DNA of 64,000 bases. It comes from Sitta carolinensis (taxonomy: Eukaryota > Chordata > Aves > Passeriformes > Sittidae). The stretch's first letter is position 1. Each line of letters opens with the position of its first letter. The stretch lies in NCBI GenBank assembly GCA_032173965.1, contig JAVUNC010000005.1:47912501-47976500 (forward strand). The letters run 5' to 3'. The notes under the pieces are model-generated. The model was not told the DNA's origin and ran no database searches. It saw only the letters and a list, made by a program, of their open reading frames with translations. Below, piece by piece: positions 39,201 to 51,200 of the stretch. The position numbers were made by a program, and so were the translations under genes.

Positions 39201-42200
39201 CCTCCCACCAGCTCTGTACCTCGCAGAGGAAGGTGAAGATGCCCTGATGTTCCTTGAGGAGCTTGGCAATTGTGAGACTGCTCTGCTTGATCCCACCTAG
39301 TGGGTCAAAGAGAAGGTCACGGTTGAGGGTCCCCTTCCTCTCCTCCGTCCACACGTCGATCTCTTCCTGGTGGTACGCGAAGGTGCAGTTATCCCCGTAC
39401 TTACAGTCCTGCTTGTTAAGCATATCTACAAAGCAACAAACAGCACACACCACCACACAGGCAGGGCAGCTCAGTCAGAAACTAAACTCTGTGCCATCTT
39501 CCCCCACTGCCCATGCCTCACATGGAACTGAAAGCAAGAAAACAGAGAGCTAAAAGAAAAAGGAAAAGTCATCTCCTCCCAAGTTCACCTATATCAAGAC
39601 ATTTAGGAGTTAATGCTAACTACCAAATGGTGACCATCTCCAGTAAAGCTGCTACGGGGGAAATCATCTCAAAACACAGCTTTAATTCAAAGGCTGGCCA
39701 GGGACAAATCATGACTTAACTAACCCCTTTTAAAGCCAATACAGAGTAAATTGTCCCATAAGCCCAGCAGCAAGGAGCCATTTTAGCCTGGCTCTTGCAA
39801 TCTTCCCACCTCATTAGGTACTTTGTAATGACACTGCCTCAGGATACCAGTCCGTCACACTGTCTGCATGTACTGTGGGATGGGCTGGAGCAAAGGAGCA
39901 GGCAGAGAATGCTTTTCCCTAGGCAGAACCACAGCCCTGCCATGGAAGAGTTGGGTTGAGTGGGACTAATATGAGCACATCTACAGGAGGCAGGTCCTCA
40001 GTGAAGCCCATTTCAGCAGAGCAGCTCTGAGCGCTCGACTGTGCACAGCAGCTCGCAGAGCCTTTGGAACTCTTCTGCTCCAACACTTTAGAAGCTGCCT
40101 GCTATCCACAACATGGCAGCTCATTGCCCTTCACTGTACTGAGCCATCCAGTCCACAGGCCACTGATGGAACAAGAGACCCTAGAGCCAGCAGGCAATAT
40201 CAAACAGAATTTCCCTCACAGTCTCCTCTGGCACAGCCCCTTCCCAGCAGATCACCACTGTGGATCACCTTTGCACAGGTAATAGGATCCTACAAAGTTG
40301 GTTTTGGTAGGGCGAGGACGGATCCTCTTCCAGGTCTTGTCTTCTGAGCTCTTCAGCCTGCCCAGCAGGATGTCCCGCTTGCACTTGTGCTCCAAGCCTT
40401 CCCGATAGGTGTAATCACCAGCCTTGGGCCCTGCCAGAGAGAATAATCCCATCAGCCTGGGGAAAGCCACTTTCTAGTCTATGCCAGTGCTCTGGTGGCA
40501 GAGCAAATGCATCACCTGTTTTGGGGTAGCAGATATGACAGGCTTGTTTGAAAACATGAGTAGACGCCAAAGGGTTCTTCACCAGCAGAGCCGTGTTGGG
40601 CATTACTGGTTCTGGCTGGGACAGCAGGTGCTCAGTGGCCTTGGGCACAGCTGGGTGACTCACTCCACCAAGGCTGACCTGAGTGAAAACATACACACAC
40701 CTCTCTGTTCAGCTCTGCAACCACATGGACAAGAAACCTCTCTAATCCCCTACCCCACTCCAGTCTCTCAAAACCTTTCTCATTTCCTCTCTTATCAAAT
40801 ATTCACATCTGAAATGACATTCACATCTGAAATGACATTTCCAGAAGAGATACACGCAACTTTTTCAAAGAGAATGAACACTGTGGTGTGTTCAAAGATA
40901 GGCCTCTTTCCTACTGGTAAGAGACCTCAGTTTTCTATTGCGAGCCACAGAACAAAATACCCTCCTCACTCCTTCCCATTCCTTCCATCACAATCTACTC
41001 TGCAGTGAAAGACTTTTAAATCAACCTTATCCCAACCTAAGAAAAAACTCAAACTGCTCATCAGTCAATCTTCAGGGATACTCACATTGATGTTAATAGG
41101 GCCAGCAGGTGACAAGAATAACTTTTTTTTCCAAGCTTACTAATCCTCCCCTTTTTCTCCAAGAGTGGAGAGATAGGACAGAGGCAGAAAATCTGGAGAA
41201 GCCTCCTGACAAGGGCAGAGAGCAGCAACCAACTTCAGTAGCCTGAAGTCAAAGTTGGCTTACTCTGTCCCATCCTTGAGCATTATGTGGCTGCTAGATA
41301 CAGTGGGATCCTGGCCTCCATGATCCCCTGCTGACCCTACAACCTCAGTCTCACCATGTTTACCTTGGCAATATGGAGTTATTGATAAAAACAAAGATGG
41401 AACAAATGTCTTCCTACTGACTCAATGGGAATCTTTACCTGCCTTGCCACAACACAGGAAGCAACACTCACCAGGGCAGGCTAAGAAGAGGGGCCCAAAT
41501 TACGTACATCACCCAAGCAACCACTACTACCTTGGCTCCAGAGCACCCTGGGATGTCAGCACGGGGCAGTAGCTCACTCACCACTGAGGCTGGTTTTTGG
41601 CTGCCAGGTGGGTGTCGCAGTTCCTGAGAGTTAGTTTCTTCTGGGCAAAAGAAGGGGAAAAGAGCCCCACAAAACAAAAACAATCATTTCACTCTCAGAG
41701 GTAGTTCTACTCACAAAAGGACAAACAACAGCTTATTAAATTAATTTGCTTTATTTATTTAGTAATGGTTTAATACTTTCTTCCCAAACCATCTGTTTAG
41801 ACTCAGAAAAACTCCAGGAAAGCCCTTCTTGTCCCAGAAATCCTACTGAACCCAACTCTATGCTGCTGAGAACTGGCATTCCTAAGGTGGCAACCCAAAG
41901 CTGAGGTGAATGTGAGTATTCAAGTGCTGACTGGCCAATCTCTGCTGTTCTTAAAATACTTTTGCTGCCAATATACTGCAATACTGGGAACAAGTTAACC
42001 AAGAAGTCCACTTCTCTCCTGAACAGGAGGGGACTTAGTCTTTGCCCACCATCCTCCACAGCTTTTCTCCTTGTGACATCAGATTTCAGAGCCCCACTCA
42101 AGAGGACACTCATTGCCCTGAATCTAAAGATGGGAAAGATGTAGCTTGGCCTCTGCCATTCTGCCCAGAACAACAAGGTCCTGTATCATCTAAAACAGTC

Positions 42201-45200
42201 ATCACCATTCTGCTCACTTTGCACAAAATGTCAGAGTCATTGAGAAGGAAGATGGAGGAATCATACCACAGTCCAGCAAACTGTGCCAAGGCAGGTGGTC
42301 TGGACACCAAGCCAAGTTTAAATCTCATCACTCATCATTATACACCTTTGTGTTCCTTTCTCCTCTTTAGATTTCACTTCATGCAGGTACTGGTTATCTG
42401 GGATTACATATCTACAGCTTTTCTCATTACTTTTGCACTAAACATAATCAGTTACTCTGTCCAAGACAATTCCCAGCTCTCTTCTACATTAGGGTCCTGT
42501 TCTGCAACACCAGCAGAGAAAGCTACAAGATAAATGTCCTCAGCATCGGAGGAAATAATTTTGGTATGCATTCACAGCTAAGGCAACACAAAACCACATC
42601 ACCCTGCACCTACCAATGGCAAAGGAATCCAAGGTATCCAGCGATCCCCTGCTTGTTCCAAAGGAGTCCAGGGCATCAAGCCGTGTATCTGTGTATGGAA
42701 GCAGATCCAGGGAATCCAGCGAATCTAAAGTGGAGCCACCACTTCCTCCTGGTGGGGCCTCGAAGGCATCCAGGACAGAGGAGGAGGAGAGCTGCTTGGT
42801 GGGATCCATCACCAGGCCAAAGGAGGCAGGTGGCAGAGGGGTGGAGACAGGGATGCTGGCTGTCACAACTGGAGGCAGCATCGGAGCTCCCCCCGGAAAC
42901 ACAGGAATCAACTGGGGCATCTCTGTTGGCAGGTTGGTAGGAATGGTGCCCTGGACCAGAGACTTCGGGGGAGCAGGAAGGAGGAGAAATAGCGGATTAG
43001 TATTGAGGTGCAAAGACTGAAAAGAAACGTCCTGGTTTTGGCTAGCACAGAGTTAATTTTCTTCTTAATAGCTGGTACAGCACTGTGTTTTTGATTTAGC
43101 ATGAGAATAGTGTTGATAACACACTGATGTTATGGTTATTGCTAAGTTGTGCTTACTCTTGAGTCAAGGACTTTCCATTTCCCATGCTCTGCCAGCAAGC
43201 AGGTGCACAAGATGGGGGAGAGCATAGCCAGGATAGCTGATCTGAACAAGCCAAGGGAATATTCCATACCACATTATGCCCAGGATATAAACTGGATAAA
43301 GTTGGTCAGGGTCGCTGACTGCTGCGCAAGGAAGGCTGGGCATTGGTCAGCAAGTGGTGAGCAATTGTACTGTGCATCACTTTTTTCTCTTGGGTTTTAT
43401 TCCTCCCTCATCCTCCTTTTCTATTATTGTTGTTGTTAATATTGTAGTTTATTTTGTTTCAATTATTAAACTGTTCTTATCATAAGCCACAAGTTTGGGG
43501 TTTTTTCAATTATCAACCTCACTGGGGAAGGGTAAGGAAGAACGTGAGTGAGCAGCTGTCTGGTACTAAGTTGCTGACTGGGGTCAAACCATGACAACAG
43601 AGAGCAACAGGCTCCCAGTCAAGGGCATGTTGTACTAGCTGGAGCAAAAGGACACCTGGCAGCTCAATCCACCTTCAGACTTCCCACAGACCTTCCAATT
43701 TTTCTGTACTGTAAACAGTCTGGACCAGAATCCCTGAGGAGGTGTTGGGATATCTGAGTTGATCAGTCTGCAAGGCAGTGCCCTGCGCTGGGCACTTAAA
43801 CCGCTCAGGTCGAGAAACAAGGCAGCCAAGTACACACAGTGCTAAGGTCAGGGTAATGATCACAACCCATGACACCTCTCATCAGGGCTTTTCCAACATG
43901 AAAATCACTATACTGCCTCCAGACCCATGGTGGCTCACATAAGCAACACTGGCAACTAAAATCCAACATAACTATGAATAAGATTGTCTATGCAACTCCC
44001 AGACCTGTTCAACAAGCTTAAGCTGAGTGCAACCTGCATAAAATACAAGGAGATCAGAGCATGCCCACTGTATAAAATACATCCATCATTCCTGCTTCAC
44101 CACACTTATTTTACTACTCTCAGACTTGCTTCAACTTCATGGACATGAGAGGCCAGGTGGAAGGAGATGTCAGGCAAGAGCTAACTTGGATATGTTTTGA
44201 GAGACAGCTCCCTGAAGCTGCACACAGCAAAGCAAGCTTGGAGGAGAACTCTACATACTCACAGTAGCAGAAATAAAGGAAAGAATGAATGAGTTTTGCC
44301 AGAGGAAGAGATAGGAGAAAAGAATTACAGAAAGAGAATGAGAGGTAGCCTGCACATCCTCATGCTCCAAGGACCTCCAAGGACTATTTGGAACAAAGAA
44401 GCAGCAGACCCATGCAATGCCCACTCTTACTAGAGGGTATGGTGACCCTTCAGCAAGGGAATCCAGGAGGGAGTCTAGTTCTTCCCCAATGATGTCGCCA
44501 TCTGTGAAGTCCTCCGTGTTCTCAGGCACTGGCAAGGGTACACAGTCTGGAGACGGGAGCAAGCTGGCAGCAGGAAGTGAGGTGGGCAAGCCCTTTGCAT
44601 CTGGGTCAGAAGGCAAAGGGGCCAGCCCCTCATTCACAGGGATAGAGGTGGCCACAGGAGCTGGGAGGCACTGCAGGTCCATAGAGCAGTCTGTGATGAG
44701 AGAGGAACAGAGCCAGTCACCAGGAGAGCCTCTTGCAGCAGGCGAATAGAGCACAACATGGCAAAACCAATACTGTACAATTCCATCAAATCACAAAAAC
44801 CAAGTATGCCAATTTTCTGAGAGGAGAGGCTCAAGTCTGAAGAGTACTTGTCTTTTTATTTTTCTTCCCACTCTCCAATAGTTGAAATACATTGTAGAGG
44901 CCAGAGCCCAGCCTGACTGTGAGGATTTGGCAAGCACGTACAGCAATGAGAAACAACATAAAACATGTGGCTAAGCAGTTACCAAATTCTCTATGGCCAG
45001 GACTAAAAGCCAGTGGCACATAATACAATTTCTCTATAACCCACCACCTGGTGTTTTCTTTAATGTTCCTCACTAACACATTTGGCAGAGATCACTTCCT
45101 GCTCTGCCTTTTGGGGCTTTGATATCCCAACTGAAAGCTTGCTTACTTGCATACCCTCTCTAAAAACCCAGGCATCCCAAACGGAATAAGATAAAAACAC

Positions 45201-48200
45201 AAGGCCCTGTTCAGAGGAGAGTCAGAGATCGAGTGGTCAGATCAGGTTGTGCCAAAAATGTGTCCCAAAAATCCCCATCAGACTTACTCAGCTGTCTTTA
45301 CACAAGTAAATTCCTTGCTCTTGAGTCCTTCCTGATGTACAAAAGTGGGAGGTTGCTACTCATTTTCCCCCTCATCTGATCAGCAAACATGCCCTTGGGA
45401 ACTTGTGTGAGATGGGGTTGAGGCAGGAAAGAGGCAATGGTTTTCCCTAAGGTTTCTTCCCATCTCCAGTACATTACTGAAGTAGTAAGATGTTCCCATC
45501 ATGCAATATAAACCTCTGTTAAGTGAAGTTAAGGTTGCAAGCACATGTTCTTCACAGAAGAGCATTTTATTCTCAAAAAAATTAAAGGTTAAAAAAAAAT
45601 TCGAATGTTAGAAATTTGGAAAATGCAGCGTTACACTTGCAGTTCTCAAACCAAGCACCCAAACTACCTTAATTCTGCCCCTGTGCAGATGTCCTGGAAT
45701 AAAAGAAAAGAAATAAGACAAAGATGCTACCTTCTCCATCCACATCCCATTGGCTGCACTGTAATTGCAACAGAGTAAGGCTATAAAAGCAAGGCAAAGT
45801 TTGAAAGGAGAGACTATGGCTTTTATTAGAAAGACGGATAAAATTGGGAAAGAAACTAGAAAAGCTTCAGAGACACAAAGCTTGATCCAGCAAGAAATGC
45901 TGCATCCTGTCTGTACCAGGTCTGTTCACTCAGTCCCCATGAGAACTTGGCCATCCCTCTGCACCAGGGACAGGGTGAGCAAGCCCTGTAACTGGCTGCA
46001 AATGTGCCAGTGCCTTCTTAGAGAGCTCAGCAAATTAGCAATTCCAGCAAACCCCCAAGTCCTGAACAAAACAACAGCAGAGATGACAAACACAGGCATG
46101 CCCCCTTATCTCTAACTCCACCAGGAGCCCAGCACCAACCCCTGCAACCTTTCCTCCAGTATTTGTTGTGAATGGTCCATGTAGACTGCAGCAAAGGTCA
46201 CTGTGCAAGGCAGACAATTCCCTGTCTTTTGTCAAGGCTGAGCCATGACAAAAGACAGGGAAGCAGGGGAAGTGGGAAGGAATAGACACAAGTCCCTCTC
46301 CACATCCTCAAGCATGCCATTGAAGGCAAACACATGCTGTACCTTCTGGGATCCAACACAGGATTTTGGTGCTGCAGCTGAATGCATTTCCCACAGGCAG
46401 CAACTCAGAGGAAGACTGTGCATGTCCTTAGTTTTGCAGTTGCCCCATCAGCAGACTGGCTCGAACCCCATGCCCCCTTTGCAATGACTTATCTCCCTTT
46501 GGTACAGAACCCCCAGCAGCCAGGGAGCCAGCTATCCAGCTTTTCTCATGGCTGGAAGTGTGGGCAGATTCCCTGCAGTACAAAGAGATGACTTGTGCCT
46601 TCCCATTTTTCAGATGTTTACATCTGGAGCACTGTCAAGATCCCTACAGAGGCCAAAGAGAAGTTCAGAACATGCCGGAAGGGATGGGGACACGTGCAGT
46701 GGGGGAGCAAAAGGGTGCAGAATGACAGGGCCCAAAGGATCCAGCAGTTCAGACCTTCTCTGAGGAATGAATGAGGCCCTGCATATTCCACTCAGACTGG
46801 GAAGCAAAGAAAAGAGGCCCTCACACACCCTAAGAGGCCCCAAACCCAGAAATGCTGAATGCTTGACCAAAAGGCAGACAATAACATGAGACCCCTACAG
46901 TTCAGGGTATGTGAAGGGCAAGGAAAAGAATAGGGACCAACAGGTTCCACTACTTGCAAGTGGAAGGGGGAAGATGTCCACTCCCCTTTCCCTGACCACC
47001 CAAACCCTTCAGCCACTTCCTCCCACTCTACTCTGCCCAATCTTTTTTCCTATCTCTCTTTTCCCATTCCTGCTTTCCTCAGGACACCAGATCTGCTGAC
47101 CTCACTCACCAGCTGTGATATCCACATCTCATATACTCTCCTTACAGAATGCTCATGCATCCTCTGCATTCCCCTAACGTTTGCTCCATCTTAAAAGAAT
47201 AAAACATGATGATGAGTAGTTCAAGGGCACTCCCCCAGCTGCTGATTTCTGCCCCTGCCATCACTCTCAGCCCCATGTATTATCATAAGGTCAATGAGGG
47301 GCATGTCCATACACCTCCATGAACCAAGTCTCTCATACCAAGCCCCCACAACTGGTAGCTTCTCTGTCCACAGACCTGCCTGTCCCTGAGTGGAAAGTAG
47401 AAAGCTTTTAAATACGCTGTTTCTAGCTCTGCTCTCCAAAACAGCACTGCCTCCCTGATGCATTAGCTGGCCAATGGCTATACTGAGCCAGATCTGAGCC
47501 ATGATCTCTCTGCAGGACTAGGCTGAGTTAATCAGATGACTTCAAGCAAAACATGGAGGAAAGGGCTTCAAGAGTCTGCATCTTAAAATGAAACAAAACA
47601 ACAACCACAAAAACCCTTGCTAAAAAATTCTTTTTATCTGCACCCACAGCTGTCCTGATGGCACACCACTCTCAGGGCAGTTGGATAACACATAATTCCA
47701 GTGCTTTTGCAAAGATTTCCTAGCAGTAAAGGCTCTGTCTGCCTGATCTGCAGCAAAGGTGGCATGCTGCTCTTACACCAAATCCAGATTAGATAAAGAG
47801 CTTACTGGATGCAGTCATTCATTAGTCTATAGTAGGAGCCCAGTTAATTTTAGCACAGCGAGATAATGTGAAAAATTATTCTTAATTCACAGAACTGGGT
47901 CTCATAATCTCCTGTAGCAAGCAGATACTAAATTGGCATTCAACAGAGAACTAATACATTTTCCAAAGCACCCTAATCATGAAATTAGTTTCTTTCTATA
48001 AAAAGAGCAATTGCTACTTGTGGTGGTAAATCCTCGCACTTACCTTCACACACACAGATCTACCTTACAAAGGAACAAAGGCTGATGTGCTGAGACGCAG
48101 AAGTTCGGTGCTCCAGCAAGGTAACAAGCCTTTCTACAGGGGCAGAGTTAAGGTCACTTGTTTCCCAGCATGAGAAAAGCAACTCTGCTAATCTTCCTTC

Positions 48201-51200
48201 TTCTCCTCCTGGGTGCCTTTCCTGAACTCAGCTCTCCCTGGGTCCCTCCCAACTCCTTTGTTTTCAATTCCTCCACCACAGTGTCTTGGAGGACCATGTG
48301 CACTCAGAGTACAAACAACCTTAACTTCACTTTATCTGTACTGTTTTGCCTTGGAGCAGAGTTTCAGAAGCTTTGCCAAAAGCAGCTTTAAGAAGGCACG
48401 ACTGGAGAGAGCTGTGTACCTCAGCAGACCCTTTTAACTCCCAGACGCCTCTCTCACTGGGCCTGCACAAAAAGCTCTTTGGGCAAGAAAAACACTCCTG
48501 CTTAGCACCACTTTTTCCTTCTCCTAGTTACCAAAGTCAGGAGCATGCACAAGAGACACAAATGCAGATGATGAACCTCTCAAGCCTGCCAGCCTGGTCA
48601 CATACCATACTGAAGCTACAAAAGTCTGAGGAGAGAGATATCTTTACCTGTTTCAATGTCATCTATTGAGCCCAATCCATTGGAAGTAGTCTGCAAAGAG
48701 GATGTAGGAAAAGGGAAAGGAAAAATATTGTGAGAAATTAATCTTTAAATAGACATCCACACTGCACACGTGTGACTCTTTACTACTCCTAAATGTATAT
48801 GACTCTTTCTTTTCCTTGATGGCCTCTTTCTGTGCTGGAACATTAAAACCAATGAACTTTAGGAGGCCATTGATCCAAGGAACCTATTCATGTTTACCTT
48901 CAGCAGCCGACAAACCCTTCTGCTGCAAAGGAAAACCATGCCTGCACAATATCCAACCATGTGAGCCACTCCATACATAGAATAAAGTACTTCATGTGTG
49001 GATGAGAACACTGTGTCCCAAGTCCCAGGACACACCAACTGGTCAGCCCACTGCATGGGAGATCTGATTAGCCTGATCTTACACAACGTTCCTTTTCTTA
49101 GTTCACATATTTTGCAATCTAACAACCACAAATTTCTACAGCAAATTCAAAACAGGAAAATATTTCTGCCAAGACAACTGCTGACTTGGAGCTCAAGGCA
49201 AAGAATAAATTGAGTCCATATTCTACAGAAACATAAATAGAGGTAAGTATGTGTGCCTTTAGCTTAAGCTTAAAAAGGCTCAAGGCTTTAAGCCTAAGCT
49301 AAAGGCACACATACTTACCTTGTAAGACATACTTACCTTGTGTCTTGTGATATTGCATCTACTACAGTGGGTTTTGCACTTTTTTCAATTCTTATAAAAG
49401 GAAAAGACTTTCATATTAAAAACTAGGAACAACTATTAAAGAAAGCTGGCTGGCCTTCATAGAAAGATGTGAAGCCAAATCACAGTGAGAGGTAAACTAG
49501 CTCTTTAATATCCCATCTTGTTGTACAAAATTACAATGTTTACAGTTTTATTGTTAATTTGCTTTAGGGAACATTGTGAAGTACCAAACAGCCTGTAAAA
49601 ACAGCAAGTGCTTGTTTGTTGGGACGGTTTTTGCCCAGTGGTAGAACAAAGAAACCAGTGATTTCTTGTATTTTACCTTAATATTTGTACACTGCCCTGC
49701 CTAACTGGATCTTCCAGGACAATACAAACAATATATGAACTGTGTATGTACCTTGCACAGTACACCACAGGATTTAATTTTACATGTTTCTTCTGCAGTT
49801 GCATATTCTTTTACTTAGCACTGTTGCTAGATATGCAAAACCTGAAAACAAAATTTTTTTTAAATGCAAGAGAAAGCAAACATTCACAATAATTAAGAAA
49901 AATAACTATCTTTGGTAATCTAATTAATGACATAAAAAATCATGTCAGTAGAAATATTTTCAAAGAAATTAATTTCTTGGCAATATCCCTTAAAAGCAGA
50001 AAACACTAATTACAACAGTTCAAACCTAAAAGACAGTTTAAATTTGCATGTAAATAAAACTTTAAAGCATTCTAGTAGCACAATCCATAAACAGCAACAA
50101 CCACAGGATGCAAACTCTACCTGGTTTGATGAACTGATTGATGTGCCATTACTGAGTAGAGAGAATGTTTCCAATTCCTGCTGCAAAGAAGAGAGAGGTT
50201 TTAGAGCAGAATTCAGCCCATGAATGCTCATAAACTAGGTAAAGCTGGGTTACAACATGGTTACCTTCCCAGCAGTTCCCAAACACCCCAAAAGGTTACC
50301 TCACTGTGACACAGGAGTCCACATTTGTCCCTGAAAAGGGACATTTAATTGTTCTATACACCTCAGAACATCAGACTCACAACCAGAAGGCAAAAAACTT
50401 CCTTGAGAAACAGATGGGTTTGTTTTTCATTAAGAAATCACTACTTTGGGAAGGCATTACTGCACTCAAGTGAAAGCTGGAATTCAGCACAAGAGATTGC
50501 CAAGTGTTAACAAAATAACAATCACAGAATTTCAAATAATAAAAAGCATTCTGGCATGTTTAATTTTTGATTTCCAACATACAGGTGGTTTAAGCTCATC
50601 TCAGCTGAGTAACATGACAGCAGCAAAAAAAGGTGGAAAGGTCAACACAGTGAACAGCTACCAAAAGTATTTCCACATAAACTTTCCTTTCTTTGAGACA
50701 GAATCATTTGGGAGTGTGGAAAGCTGCTACAAGATCAAGGAGTTTTCTTAGGGTAGGCAAATCACACATGAGGTTTGTTGGGGAGAGGATTAACACGTTA
50801 CAGCCAGATTTACCCTGAAATCTCTCTGCAAACTGGATCCCCACCAAACACTCCACCTCATGGTATGAAGGTGCCCCTCTGCAGATGGAACATGCTGTTT
50901 GTTAAACACACCCCCATGTTTGGGGCCGAGGATGCAAATGCAAACGTCAGCCTCCACTACTAGCTCACGTTCTCTGCTCCTGAGAACAAAATCTATGACC
51001 AAGCCAGCTTTATGGGAGAGCAGCTTTATGGCTAGCAGTGGCCTAACACCCTCTAGCTGCATCCCAGGGTACACATTTAAACACCTATAGAACTTCCTTG
51101 TAGAGCCAAGTCATGGATCCAGCCACTGGGGTCAATTACCTTCTGACCAGGTGTGTACCCACTGCTCTTTTCCCCACCACAAAGAAGTGTACACCTAGAA

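Noticed and set aside
42616..43020. 134-codon plus-strand frame opposite ZC3H7B exon 10
   Set aside because: It is the antisense shadow of a confirmed exon, open because of codon composition.
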